In this document: piece after piece, positions 8,402-17,471 of the stretch
Layout of the letters: each line of letters opens with the position of its first letter
How positions within the stretch are numbered: the stretch's first letter is position 1
Notes under the pieces: model-generated
Database searches by the model: none
The model's input: only the letters and a program-made list of their open reading frames with translations
What the model was told of the DNA's origin: nothing
Program-made: the position numbers and the translations under genes
Assembly: GCF_018614035.1 (NCBI RefSeq)
Contig: NZ_JAGGPA010000010.1
Coordinates: 37,728-101,727 of the forward strand
DNA: 64,000 nucleotides
Direction: 5' to 3'
Origin: Streptomyces sp. ISL-96
GTDB lineage: Bacteria; Actinomycetota; Actinomycetes; Streptomycetales; Streptomycetaceae

Positions 8402-8821
8402 TCAGGCGGAGAGAGCCTGCGCTTCGTCGTCGGCGGCCGTGGCCACGTCGGGGTAGACCTCGAAGAGGCGGCGTACGCCGAGGGCGGCGAGCACCCGGTT
8501 GACGTGCGAACCGTCGACGGATCCGCGAGCGGGCAGGATCAGCCGCAGATCGCCGCCGCACGAGTGCATCAGGCGGCGGGCGGCGATCATGACGCCGACC
8601 CCGCTGGAGTCACAGAAGAAGACCTCGGACAGGTCGAGCACCACGCGGTGGCGGCCCTTCGCGACGGCGTCGTGAACGTGCTGGCGGACCGCGGGCGAGG
8701 TGACCAGGTCCAGCTCTCCGGAAACGTGCAGTACGGCCCAGGCGTTGTGCTCGGCCTCGATCACCTTCAGCGTCACGCGTCTGGACCTTTCGTTCTGCTG
8801 ATGCGGAAGTAGTGCTTCCAT
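8402..8821 (-). CDS. STAS-domain anti-sigma factor antagonist
   Basis: 139 residues from the ATG at 8821; a GTG 12 codons further in (VTLKVIEAEHNAW) is an equally possible start. The STAS core is clear: VLHVSGELDLVTSPAVRQ, then VVLDLSEVFFCDSSGVGVMI, where the Ser of DSSG is the usual phosphorylation site. Such proteins release sigma factors by binding anti-sigma kinases. The gene is divergent from the ECF sigma factor at 9015, so the two may share a promoter region, but ECF factors are not normally controlled by STAS proteins. Confidence 0.88.
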   Translation of the reverse strand: MEALLPHQQNERSRRVTLKVIEAEHNAWAVLHVSGELDLVTSPAVRQHVHDAVAKGRHRVVLDLSEVFFCDSSGVGVMIAARRLMHSCGGDLRLILPARGSVDGSHVNRVLAALGVRRLFEVYPDVATAADDEAQALSA

Positions 8822-9014
8822 CTCTGGCGGTTGCCCCGCCGTACTCCCATGAAACACAACGTCTTGGAGGCGCCCGTGGCCCGATCATTATCATCCCGGG
8901 CCGGGGCGCGAACTCACTTACCGTAAAGGGGCATGCGTTGTCAGTGGCTCGCACTACATTCGATGGAAGTGACGAGAGGCACACGGTGGGCAGGCGCACA
9001 GGGTTGGGGGCCGC

Positions 9015-9602
9015 ATGGCGAAGGACGCACCACCTCGCTGGGACCGCAGGATGCAGCAGCGGCTCGCACGTGGCGAGGCGGCGGCGCTCGGTGAGCTGTA
9101 CGACAGGTTCGCCTCGCTGGTGCACAGCCTGGCCCACCGGGTGCTCGACGACGACGCGGCGGCCGACCAGATCACGCGCGAGGTGTTCGGCTATGTCTGG
9201 GAGAACCCGGACGCGTACGACCCCAGGCAGGGCTCGATGAGGTCCTGGGTGGCCAAGCTCACCCACCGGCAGGCCGTGCAGCGGCTGCGGCAGACCGAGG
9301 CGGCGGCACTGGTGGACGGCGGTGGCGACGGCACCTCGGAGGAGCTGGAGCAGAAGGTCCGCAGGGCGTCGGCCGCCGCCCGCGCGGATTACATCGTGAC
9401 GTCGATGCCGGCGCCGCTGCGGGCCGCGCTGGAGCTCGCGTACTTCCAGCGCAGGGACTACCGGCAGACGGCGGCCGACCTGGGAGTCACCGAGGACGAG
9501 GCGCGCAGGCGGCTGCGGCTCGGGCTGCAACTGCTGTCCACGGCGAACCCGCGCTACCAGGACGGGCTCTCGTCCCCGCCCGGATACGGACAGCACCGGT
9601 GA
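9015..9602 (+). CDS. ECF-type sigma-70 factor
   Basis: 195 residues. Region 2 is at about residues 25-95 (LGELYDRFASLVHSLAHRVL, then REVFGYVWENPDAYDP and MRSWVAKLTHRQAVQRLR). Region 4 is near the C-terminus (LELAYFQRRDYRQTAADLGV, then DEARRRLRLGLQLL). The length and lack of region 1 and 3 fit an ECF factor that directs RNA polymerase to a small regulon. Its stop codon overlaps the start of the next gene as GTGA, and that neighbour carries an anti-sigma zinc motif, so the pair probably forms a sigma/anti-sigma module. Confidence 0.88.
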   Translation: MAKDAPPRWDRRMQQRLARGEAAALGELYDRFASLVHSLAHRVLDDDAAADQITREVFGYVWENPDAYDPRQGSMRSWVAKLTHRQAVQRLRQTEAAALVDGGGDGTSEELEQKVRRASAAARADYIVTSMPAPLRAALELAYFQRRDYRQTAADLGVTEDEARRRLRLGLQLLSTANPRYQDGLSSPPGYGQHR

Positions 9603-10954
9603 GCGGGGGACGCGGGCCGAGCGGACCCATCGGATCGACCGGCCCCGAGGGCAACGGTCCGGACCCGCGCGACGGGCCGGAGGAACCGCACGGACCGGAA
9701 GGACCGGACGGACCGGACAATCCACACGGCCCGCACGGTGGCGTGCCGCCGGACGGCCGGGCTCCGCGCATACCGTCACCGAGAGCGGCGGCGGACGACC
9801 GTGAAGTGCTGGAGTCCCCACCCGCACCCGCACCCCCATCGCCGCCTGCCCCGGCCGCCCTTTCCCACGGCGTGCTCAAGTCGCTGCTGGGCGCCTGGGC
9901 CCTGGCCGCGTGCTCGTCCGACGAGACCAAGGCGGTCGAGGACCACCTCACCGAGTGCGCCCCCTGCGCGGACGAGGCGCTACGGCTGCGGGACGCGGTC
10001 GGCCTGCTCCACGCCGAGCGCAGCCTGGACCTCGACCCGCTGCTGCGCAACCGCGTGCTCGACGGCTGCCTGGGCCGCAGGCCCGCCCGTATCCCCGTCC
10101 CCGGCTGGGCCACGCCGTACGACGCCGAGACAGCGCGCCTGGACGCCCTGCTGCGGGACATCGGCGACTCGGAATGGCACGCTCCGGTCCGCCTCAAGTG
10201 GTTCACGGGTGAGGAGGCGACGTACCGCAAAACAACCGTCGCCGGCGTCATCGGCCACCTGATGAGCGTCGACGGCCTGGTCGCCAAGGCGCTCAGCCTC
10301 GACGACCCGCTGGGCCCGGCAGGACCCGTATCGCCTTCGGAGCGCACCGAGTCGTACTGGCGCGGCTCCCACTTCCCGCCGACCCGCACCGTCCGCGAAC
10401 CCTGGCGGCAGCAGAGCCACGACCTGATCCGCACGGTGTCCTTCGCGGGCCGCGGCGTGGCCGACCTCTCCGTGTCGTACGGCGACTTCGCGCTGCCCCT
10501 GCGCGACGCGCTTCTGGACCGGGCGTTCGAGTGCTGGGTGCACGCGGGCGACATCGCGGACGCGGTGGACTATCCGTACGAGCCGCCGGCCGCCGCGCAC
10601 CTCAACAGCATGATCGACCTGGCCGCGCGGCTGATCCCGGCAACCCTCGCCGCCCGCCGCAGGGCAGGTCTCGCGGCCCCGTCCCAGAGCCTGGTGACCG
10701 CGGGCTCGCCCGGCCGCTCGCTCCACCTGGAGATCGAGGGGGCGGGCGGCGGCGACTGGTACATCGCGCTGGACTCCCCGGCGGCGGTCGGCTCCCCCGC
10801 CCACCAGGTGGCCCACGTCGCTCTGGACGGCGTCGAATTCTGCCAGCTGGCATCGGGCCACGTACCGCCCGAGGAGGCGGCGGCGGGCCAGAACGGCGAC
10901 CGGGAGGCCATCCGCGACGTACTCTTCGCGGCGGCGTCACTGAGCCGCCTCTAG
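9599..10954 (+). CDS. Zinc-finger anti-sigma-like protein with MDMPI domain
   Basis: 451 residues, GTG start overlapping the sigma factor gene. The first 50 residues are a Gly/Pro-rich low-complexity stretch (GPEGPDGPDNPHGPHGG). A ZAS/zf-HC2 motif H-x3-C-x2-C follows in HLTECAPCADEA (about residues 116-127). A large mycothiol-dependent maleylpyruvate isomerase-like region then follows: RLDALLRDIGDSEWHAPVRL, GVIGHLMSVDG, and FECWVHAGDIADAVDYP with its His. The zinc motif and translational coupling point to control of the preceding sigma factor. The fused MDMPI part is a DinB-like helical bundle that may bind a thiol or metal. No membrane segment is present, so it is a soluble anti-sigma candidate. 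Confidence 0.85.
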   Translation: MSGGRGPSGPIGSTGPEGNGPDPRDGPEEPHGPEGPDGPDNPHGPHGGVPPDGRAPRIPSPRAAADDREVLESPPAPAPPSPPAPAALSHGVLKSLLGAWALAACSSDETKAVEDHLTECAPCADEALRLRDAVGLLHAERSLDLDPLLRNRVLDGCLGRRPARIPVPGWATPYDAETARLDALLRDIGDSEWHAPVRLKWFTGEEATYRKTTVAGVIGHLMSVDGLVAKALSLDDPLGPAGPVSPSERTESYWRGSHFPPTRTVREPWRQQSHDLIRTVSFAGRGVADLSVSYGDFALPLRDALLDRAFECWVHAGDIADAVDYPYEPPAAAHLNSMIDLAARLIPATLAARRRAGLAAPSQSLVTAGSPGRSLHLEIEGAGGGDWYIALDSPAAVGSPAHQVAHVALDGVEFCQLASGHVPPEEAAAGQNGDREAIRDVLFAAASLSRL

Positions 10955-10982
10955 CCGCCGGTAGCCGCCGGACAGCCGCGCC

Positions 10983-11873
10983 TTACGCGAAGACCACTGT
11001 GCGGCGGCCGTTGAGCAGCACGCGGTGCTCGCTGTGCCACTTCACCGCCCGCGCCAGCGCCTGGCACTCCACGTCCCGCCCGATCGCCACCAGCTGCTCC
11101 GGCGTCACGTCGTGGCCCACCCGCTCGACCTCCTGCTCGATGATCGGCCCCTCGTCGAGGTCGGCCGTCACGTAGTGCGCCGTCGCCCCGATGAGCTTCA
11201 CACCGCGCGCGTGCGCCTGGTGGTACGGCTTCGCGCCCTTGAAGCTCGGCAGGAAGGAGTGGTGGATGTTGATGATCCGGCCGCTCAGTTGCTTGCAGAG
11301 GTCGTCCGAGAGGACCTGCATGTAGCGGGCGAGGACGACCAGCTCGACGTTCTCGGAGCGTACGAGCTCAAGGAGCTGCGCCTCCGCCTCCGCCTTGTTG
11401 TCCCGCGTCACCGGAATGTGGTGGAAGGGAATGTCGTACGAGCCGACCAGCTCGGCGAAGTCCGTGTGGTTCGAGACGACCGCCGCGATCTCCACCGGCA
11501 GGGCGCCGGTCCGCGCCCGGAAGAGCAGGTCGTTCAGGCAGTGCCCGAACTTGCTGACCATCAGCACGACCCGCATCCGCTGCTCCGGGCGGTGAATCTG
11601 CCAGTCCATCCGGAAGGAGTCACCGATCGCGGCGAAGCTCGCGCGCAGCTTCTCCACGGTCACCGGGGCGTCCGCCGTGAAGTGGACCCGCATGAAGAAC
11701 AGACCCGTGTCGTGGTCGCCGAACTGCTGGCTGTCCTCGATGTTGCAGCCGGTCATGAAGAGGTAACTCGACACGGCGTGCACGATGCCCTTTTTGTCCG
11801 GGCAGGAGAGGGTGAGGACGTACTGGTCCGGGGAGGACCGGTCTGACGAAGGGGCGGGGCGCGGGTCACTCAT
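10983..11873 (-). CDS. purU: Formyltetrahydrofolate deformylase
   Basis: 296 residues. It hydrolyses 10-formyl-THF to THF and formate, supplying formate and balancing one-carbon pools. An N-terminal ACT domain (LTLSCPDKKGIVHAVSSYLF, about residues 20-39) precedes a formyltransferase-fold catalytic domain with NIHHSFLPSFKGAKPYHQA (about 224-242) and TAHYVTADLDEGPIIEQ; the Asn, His and Asp of the active site are present. The ATG at 11873 gives the usual length. The next gene upstream on the same strand ends 29 bases away and encodes an SCO4402-like protein, the order seen in other streptomycetes. Confidence 0.96.
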   Translation of the reverse strand: MSDPRPAPSSDRSSPDQYVLTLSCPDKKGIVHAVSSYLFMTGCNIEDSQQFGDHDTGLFFMRVHFTADAPVTVEKLRASFAAIGDSFRMDWQIHRPEQRMRVVLMVSKFGHCLNDLLFRARTGALPVEIAAVVSNHTDFAELVGSYDIPFHHIPVTRDNKAEAEAQLLELVRSENVELVVLARYMQVLSDDLCKQLSGRIINIHHSFLPSFKGAKPYHQAHARGVKLIGATAHYVTADLDEGPIIEQEVERVGHDVTPEQLVAIGRDVECQALARAVKWHSEHRVLLNGRRTVVFA

Positions 11874-11902
11874 GCCCCCGAGGATTCCATATCCCGCGGG
11901 GG

Positions 11903-12349
11903 TCAGGCCGCTCTGGTCAGAATCCGGATGACCTCGAGCGTGCGCGGCGCCGTGTCCGGGTCCTCGCCGTCGTTGGCCGCCAGCCGTACGTGCGCCTCGC
12001 GGGCCGCCCGTACCGCTTCCGGCCAGGCGTGGTGTTCGAGGTACGCCGATACGGGCGCGTCCGCACCCACCTGATGCATGATCTTCAGCACCCGCAGGAC
12101 GGCGACGTCGACGAGGGACGCCTCCTGGGCGTCCCGGAATATCGTGCCGACGTACTTCTCGGCCGACCAGTTGTCCAGCCAGGTGTCCTCCACCAGCCGG
12201 TACACGGCATCTGTCACGTCTCCGTAGCCCTCGAGACCTGCCAGCCAGCACTCCTGCTGGAAGACGGGGTCGGAGAGCATGTGCAGCGCCGATCGCACGT
12301 TCGTGCGCCAGCGCCACCAGGGCATGTCATTGAGCGGCATGCCGCCCAT
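11903..12349 (-). CDS. SCO4402-family conserved protein
   Basis: 148 residues from the ATG at 12349 (MGGMPLNDMPWWRWRTNV), the start that matches the family as I recall it; a frame extension to 12397 exists. It is an alpha-helical, Trp-rich, soluble protein of unknown function with the conserved segments YRLVEDTWLDNWSAEKYVGT and VLRVLKIMHQVG. It is always near purU in Streptomyces to my knowledge and may be co-transcribed with it. No domain with a known activity is visible. Confidence 0.85.
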   Translation of the reverse strand: MGGMPLNDMPWWRWRTNVRSALHMLSDPVFQQECWLAGLEGYGDVTDAVYRLVEDTWLDNWSAEKYVGTIFRDAQEASLVDVAVLRVLKIMHQVGADAPVSAYLEHHAWPEAVRAAREAHVRLAANDGEDPDTAPRTLEVIRILTRAA

Positions 12350-12514
12350 GGTGGGGGAGCGACGGCCGCGACGGGAAGAGTTCACCGAACCTTGCACGGT
12401 TGCAGATCGTACGTTCCCTGACAGGACGGGCGTACGGCACCCCGTAATTCACCTCGATGTCACCGCGTGTTGAGACATGCTCACTCCCCCGTTACCCATG
12501 GGGCGGAAGCGTGC

Positions 12515-13855
12515 ATGCATATGACCGGACGGCGAAGCCATTTCTCCACCCGCCCATTCCTCTCAAAGGCCGCGACGTTGATCGCCGCGGCCACGGCAAC
12601 GGCGGTCGGGGCGTCGCTGCTGACGGGATGCGGAATGCTCCCTGGTGCCACGGGGGGCACCAGGGAGCCCGTAACCGTCATGACGTGGGCCCCGGTGGGC
12701 ACCTCGGCCACGAACATGCCGGGCATGCCCGCCATGGCGGAGGCCTACGCCCGCTGGGTCAACGCGAACGGCGGCCTCGCGGGCCACGAACTCAAGGTCC
12801 TCACCTGCAACGAGCGCAACAACACCGTCGGCGCGGCCAAGTGCGCCAAGCAGGCCGTACGGGAGAACGCCATCGCGGTCGTCGGCTCGTACAGCCAGCA
12901 CGGCCGGGCCTTCATGGCGCCCCTGGAGGTCGCCGGCATTCCGTTCCTCGGTGGCTACGGCGCGTCCGACCAGGAGTTCACCAGCCCGCTGTCGTATCCC
13001 GTCAACGGCGGCCAGGCGGCTCTCCTCGCGGGCAACGGCAGGCAGCTCGCCCGCGACTGCGACCGCGTGTCCCTGGTACGCCCCGACACGGTCGCCGGTG
13101 ACGACCTGCCGATACTCCTCGGTTCCGGCCTCGCGGAGGGCGACCGTAAAGCGCCCACGGACATCCGGGCGGCGGAGGACGCGAACGACTACACCGCGCC
13201 GGCCCGGCAGGCACTCACCAGCGCAGGGGCGTTCGACGCGTACCGGAGCGGAAAGGGCTGCGTCACGGCGGTCCTCGGCGACCACACGGAGACGTTCTTC
13301 GACTCGTTCCGGAGACTGGAGTCCGAGGCCCCCCGGGAAGTCGGTGTCGCGTCGGTCCTCGGAAGCGTCGGACAGCCGCTCCTCGACCGTACGGGCGGCA
13401 AGGACGGGCCCTTCGAGGGTGCGTACGTCACGGGCTGGTACCCGGTGGCGAGCGACGCGCGCTGGGACCCGATGCGCGAGGTCATCAAGGAACACGCCTT
13501 CGCCGACAACCGCATCGACCCGGCCGAGCCCGGGGTGCAGACGACGTGGATCGCGTACACGGTGCTCAAGGCGATCATCGAGTCGCTCGCGAAGGACGGC
13601 GGGGACGGCGACACGGACAGCGTTTCGGCGTCCGACGTGGTGGGGGCGCTCAACCGAGTTGAGGGAGTCGACACGGGCGGCCTCACCCCCACCCTCAGCT
13701 GGCGTCTGGAGCACATGCTGGCGACACGGGACTTTCCGCGGATCATCAACAGGGACGTGACGTTCCAAGTGGTGCGCCAGGGGCGGCTGGTGTCCGTGAA
13801 GAAGGGCTTCGTGGACGTGGGCGACACGCTGGTACAGGCGCCTTCTGCGGGCTGA
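12515..13855 (+). CDS. Lipoprotein, ABC-type periplasmic-binding receptor (type 1)
   Basis: 446 residues from the ATG at 12515, with a GGCGGAAG ribosome site; an ATG two codons later is also possible. A lipoprotein signal peptide ends in the lipobox LLTGC (Cys about residue 38), so the protein is anchored outside the membrane. The mature part has the two-lobed type 1 binding protein fold of branched-chain amino-acid receptors: VVGSYSQHGRAFMAPLEVAG, PFLGGYGASDQEF and GAYVTGWYPVASD. No permease or ATPase genes are adjacent, so it is an orphan receptor. It is divergent from the SCO4402-like gene. Confidence 0.87.
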   Translation: MHMTGRRSHFSTRPFLSKAATLIAAATATAVGASLLTGCGMLPGATGGTREPVTVMTWAPVGTSATNMPGMPAMAEAYARWVNANGGLAGHELKVLTCNERNNTVGAAKCAKQAVRENAIAVVGSYSQHGRAFMAPLEVAGIPFLGGYGASDQEFTSPLSYPVNGGQAALLAGNGRQLARDCDRVSLVRPDTVAGDDLPILLGSGLAEGDRKAPTDIRAAEDANDYTAPARQALTSAGAFDAYRSGKGCVTAVLGDHTETFFDSFRRLESEAPREVGVASVLGSVGQPLLDRTGGKDGPFEGAYVTGWYPVASDARWDPMREVIKEHAFADNRIDPAEPGVQTTWIAYTVLKAIIESLAKDGGDGDTDSVSASDVVGALNRVEGVDTGGLTPTLSWRLEHMLATRDFPRIINRDVTFQVVRQGRLVSVKKGFVDVGDTLVQAPSAG

Positions 13856-13881
13856 TTGGGCGGGGACGGGAGCGGGGACGA

Positions 13882-13918
13882 GAGAGGGGCGGGCGCCGAG
13901 TCGGTGTCCGCCCCTCTC
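13882..13918. terminator. Hairpin between convergent genes
   Basis: GAGAGGGGCGG and CCGCCCCTCTC form an 11-bp perfect stem with a 15-base loop, followed on the plus strand by CTTTCCC. It lies just after the lipoprotein gene and before the 3' end of the convergent 13937-15607 gene, so it may serve both. Confidence 0.7.
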
Positions 13919-13936
13919 CTTTCCCGTCCACTGCCG

Positions 13937-15607
13937 TCAGAGCTGCGTGGCGTCGCGCTCCGTCAGGCCGTAGCGCTTCGCGATGTCGTTCCACATGCCG
14001 ACGGCTTCCTTCTTCGCCTGTGACGCCTTGCCGCTCTCGCGGTTGCCCGCCTGCTTCTGCGGCGTCGACTGTGCGTGGCCCTTCTTGCAGCCCTTCTTGC
14101 CCGCGACCTGGTCGGCCCAGGCCGCGTAGTGGTTGTCGGCCGCTTCCGACGCCTTCCACGCGGTGGTGAGGGAGGCCGACAGCTCCGCGTGCTTCGGCAG
14201 CTTGTCGATGGTCAGGCCCTTGAGGCGGGTCACCAGTTCGCTGCGCTGCTTCGCGGCCGCTCGCAGATCGCTCGCCGCCTTCGACAGGTTCTTGCAAGTC
14301 CCGATGGACTGGACCGCGCTGATCACGGAGGCGCGGCTGTCGTTGCTGTCCGCGAGCAGCGCGTCGAGCGACTCGGCCTGCGGCTTGGCGGGATCCGCGG
14401 CGGCCTGCGGCGATGCGTCGCCTCCCGGTGAACTCGCCACTGCGACCGGCTTCTTGTCATCGGTCTTCTCGCCGTCACCCATGCTGAGCAGCGCACCCGC
14501 GCCGAGGCCCAGGACGGAGCATCCGACGACGACGGCCGCGATCAGGACGAGCGGCGAATTGCGCCGCCGCGGGGCGGCCCCCGAGGGAGCCGCGGACGTC
14601 ACGGGACCCCCGGGCGCAGGGGGCCCGGCCTGGGACGCGTTACGGCGTGCGGCGCGGCCCTGGGGCGCCGCCCCGAACGGGGGCTGCTGGTACTGCTGGT
14701 GCGGGGGCTGCGCGTTCAGGGGCGGCATCTGCTGCGTGGGGTCCGCAGGCGGCGCGGCGTCGGCCCGGAAGAGGTTGTCGAACTCCGCGGGCGGCTGCCG
14801 GTCCTCGGGGGCGCCCGGGCGGATGCCGTAGGGCGCGCCGGAGGGCGCCTCAGGCGCGCCCTGCCCGTTCGGGACGGGCGGGAGGTACCGCGTGGCGTCC
14901 GCGTCGCCCGCCGGGGCTCCTGCGGCCGCGTTCTGCTGCCGGCCGAGGAACTGCGTGGAGTCCGCCGGGTTTTCGGGCGGCAGGGCGCCGGGGCCTGCCG
15001 GCGGCACGTACGGGAGGTACTGAGTGGCGTCCGCGTCGGCGGCCGGGGCTCCGGCAGGGGCCTCGGCCGGCAAGGGCAAAGGCTGTGCGTGCGACTGCGG
15101 CTGCGGCTGTGCCTGCGGCTGAGGAGCGCCGTACTGCTGCGAGCCGGGCTGCGGAGGCGCTGGCTGAGAGCCGTACTGCTGCTGGGGCTGCTGCTGTACG
15201 GGCGGCTGCGCGCCGTACTGCGGGGCCTGCTGCTGCGGCTGCGCGCCGTACTGCTGCTGCGCCCCCGGCTGCGGCTGCGCCGGCGGCAGGGGCGCTCCGG
15301 GCTGCGGCTGCGGACCGCCGTACTGCTGCTGCGGCGGCGGCTGCGGAGCTCCGTACTGCTGCGTCCCGTACTGCGGGGCCTGCGGCGGCTGCGGAGCGCC
15401 GTACTGCTGTTGAGGCGGCTGCGGAGCAGCGGACTGCTGCGGCCCCCACGGCTGTCCCCACGGCTGTCCACCCGCCGGAGCCACGTGCTCCTCGGGCGCC
15501 CCGGGTATCCAGGGACCGCTGCCGTCCGCGGGCAGCACGACACCTTCGTGCGCGGGCGGCCGCGCGGCGGGAAGCCGCGACTCGTCACCCTGTCCGCTCT
15601 GCGTCAC
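13937..15607 (-). CDS. Pro/Gln-rich single-pass membrane protein
   Basis: 556 residues, GTG start with a GTAGGAG ribosome site. The first 330 residues are low-complexity and hydrophilic, built from QYGAPQPP/QQQYG-type repeats with three TQ(Y/F)L segments (DATQYLPYVPP, DSTQFLGRQQ, DATRYLPPVP). A single membrane segment follows (SPLVLIAAVVVGCSVLGLGA, about residues 352-371). The C-terminal 180 residues are a helical extracytoplasmic domain (SVISAVQSIGTCKNLSKAAS). The domain plan resembles Streptomyces membrane proteins with disordered cytoplasmic tails; the function is unknown. Confidence 0.82.
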   Translation of the reverse strand: MTQSGQGDESRLPAARPPAHEGVVLPADGSGPWIPGAPEEHVAPAGGQPWGQPWGPQQSAAPQPPQQQYGAPQPPQAPQYGTQQYGAPQPPPQQQYGGPQPQPGAPLPPAQPQPGAQQQYGAQPQQQAPQYGAQPPVQQQPQQQYGSQPAPPQPGSQQYGAPQPQAQPQPQSHAQPLPLPAEAPAGAPAADADATQYLPYVPPAGPGALPPENPADSTQFLGRQQNAAAGAPAGDADATRYLPPVPNGQGAPEAPSGAPYGIRPGAPEDRQPPAEFDNLFRADAAPPADPTQQMPPLNAQPPHQQYQQPPFGAAPQGRAARRNASQAGPPAPGGPVTSAAPSGAAPRRRNSPLVLIAAVVVGCSVLGLGAGALLSMGDGEKTDDKKPVAVASSPGGDASPQAAADPAKPQAESLDALLADSNDSRASVISAVQSIGTCKNLSKAASDLRAAAKQRSELVTRLKGLTIDKLPKHAELSASLTTAWKASEAADNHYAAWADQVAGKKGCKKGHAQSTPQKQAGNRESGKASQAKKEAVGMWNDIAKRYGLTERDATQL

Positions 15608-15792
15608 CGGGACTCCTACGTGTGGACGTATGTGTGGACCTACGGAACCGTCGGTTCACGCTACCGGGTGACCACAAGCCTCTGCCACGCGCCCACGGTC
15701 CCCACACATACCGCCGGAGTCCCGGCGGGCGGCCCTGTAACAAGATGCGCCCTTAAGGCGCTGTTAAGGGCCACCCCGTACGCCCCGTCTGC

Positions 15793-17178
15793 CTACGCCG
15801 CCTGGATTTCCATCCGGGCGCCGAATTCCCGTACCGCGGGTTCGTCGCGGTACGGCGCCAGGCGCTGCTGGAAGTCCTCCAGATACTCCGCTCCCCGGTT
15901 CGACCGCAAGGTACTCAGCAGCTCCACCGCGCGCGCGCCCGTGTGGCAGGCATGCTCGACCTCGCGCTGCTGGACCTGCGCCGTGGCCAGTACGACGAGC
16001 CCGATCGCCCGCCGCCGCGCCCGCGTGTCCGGATGGCCGTCCAGCGCGTCCTGGGCCCGCCGGGCCGCCGCTTCCCCCTGTCCCAGATCGCGGTGGCAGT
16101 GTGCGAGCTCGTCCGACAGATACGCGTGATCGAAGTGCGCGATCCACACGGGATCGTCGCCCGTGTCCTCCTCGGTACGCTCCAGCGCGGCCAGCGCCCT
16201 GCCCGCCATCTGGTTGCATGCCCGCGCGTCTCCCATGAGCGCGTGCCCACGTGCCTCCGCCGCGCAGAACATCGCCTCCGCGCGGGGCGTCACATGCCCC
16301 CGCGCGCCCTCCTGGGCGGCCCGCGCCAGCTGCGCGATCTCGCGCGGGTTCCCGAGCTGGGCGGCCAGGTGGCTCATGGACGCCGCCAGTACGTACCCGC
16401 CGTAGCCGCGGTCGCCCGCCGCCTGGGCGAGCCGCAGTGCCTGGATGTAGTAGCGCTGCGCGAGCCCCGGCTGGCCCGTGTCGACGGCCATGTAGCCGGC
16501 CAGTTCGGTCAGCCGCGCCACCGCCGCGAAGAGGTCCCGGCCGACCGATTCGCGGTACGAGCCGGAGAGCAGCCCGGACACGACGCTGTTGAGGTAGTGG
16601 ACGACGACCGGCCTGACGTGCCCGCTGCCGAAGCGGTGGTCGAGATCCACGAGGGCGTCCGTCGTCGCCCGTACCGCCTCCACGTCCGACGCGCCGACCC
16701 GCCCGCTGCCCGACGTCCTGGCGACCTGGGTGTCCGCTCCCGTGATCAGCCAGTCGCGGCTCGGCTCCACGAGCGCCGAGGCGGCGACCGTCGAACCCGA
16801 CAGGAAGTCGCGGCGACCCACGTCGCTGCGCCACAGCTCGCAGACCTGCTCGATCGCGCCGAGCACGGTCGGCGAGAACTGCAGGCCGATCCCGGAGGCC
16901 AGGTTCTTGCCGTTGGCCATGCCGATCTCGTCGATCGTGACCGTACGGCCGAGTTTGCGCCCGATCGCTTCCGCGATGATGCCGGGAGCCCGCCCGCGCG
17001 GCTGCTGTCCGCGCAGCCAGCGGGCCACCGATGTCTTGTCGTACCGCAGGTCGAGGCCGTGTTCGGCGCCGCACATGTTGACGCGACGGGCGAGCCCGGC
17101 ATTGGAGCACCCGGCTTCCTGAATGAGCGCCTGCAACCGTTCGTTCGGCTGGCGGGCGACGAGAGGCCTGGCTGCCAT
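15793..17178 (-). CDS. NsdA-like transcriptional regulator with TPR-type repeats
   Basis: 461 residues, ATG at 17178. An N-terminal helix-turn-helix-like region (NERLQALIQEAGCSNAGLAR, then KTSVARWLRGQQPRG, about residues 14-67) is followed by helical repeats (GLAQRYYIQALRLAQAAGD, ARACNQMAGRALAALERTEE, LAHCHRDLGQGEAAARRAQD) typical of TPR regulators. This resembles the NsdA group, whose founding S. coelicolor member represses antibiotic production and sporulation; assignment to that exact gene is not claimed. It diverges from a primase/polymerase-domain gene across a 293-base gap, an association I believe recurs in Streptomyces. Confidence 0.8.
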   Translation of the reverse strand: MAARPLVARQPNERLQALIQEAGCSNAGLARRVNMCGAEHGLDLRYDKTSVARWLRGQQPRGRAPGIIAEAIGRKLGRTVTIDEIGMANGKNLASGIGLQFSPTVLGAIEQVCELWRSDVGRRDFLSGSTVAASALVEPSRDWLITGADTQVARTSGSGRVGASDVEAVRATTDALVDLDHRFGSGHVRPVVVHYLNSVVSGLLSGSYRESVGRDLFAAVARLTELAGYMAVDTGQPGLAQRYYIQALRLAQAAGDRGYGGYVLAASMSHLAAQLGNPREIAQLARAAQEGARGHVTPRAEAMFCAAEARGHALMGDARACNQMAGRALAALERTEEDTGDDPVWIAHFDHAYLSDELAHCHRDLGQGEAAARRAQDALDGHPDTRARRRAIGLVVLATAQVQQREVEHACHTGARAVELLSTLRSNRGAEYLEDFQQRLAPYRDEPAVREFGARMEIQAA

Positions 17179-17471
17179 TGACTACCCCCTGGTGCCGCTG
17201 GGTCGTGAACTGATCACGCCGGTCACGTTGATCACTGCCCGGCAGATATACAGAGAATGCCGAGAATGCAGAACATGCCGGAAGAGACGGTATTGACAGC
17301 CTTTTGACGGTCATTCCCGGGCTTCCACACCACTGGCTACCCGCCCACCGACGCACAGCCGCATGCGCGCCCCCGCCCATGCACCGATGCGCCCCGCGTG
17401 CAGGATCGATGCTCCTCGGCCAGGCACCCGCACGCCCGTAACCCAAGGTGACGGCGGGAGTTGAGTTGTTC

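Noticed and set aside
12467..12514. Start of the lipoprotein gene at 12467
   Set aside because: It would put 16 extra residues before a normal lipoprotein signal peptide; the ATG at 12515 has a ribosome site.
14647..15756. Long Ala/Arg-rich ORFs on the plus strand opposite the Pro/Gln-rich gene
   Set aside because: They are products of the CAG/CCG repeats of the minus-strand gene, without a start signal or domain.
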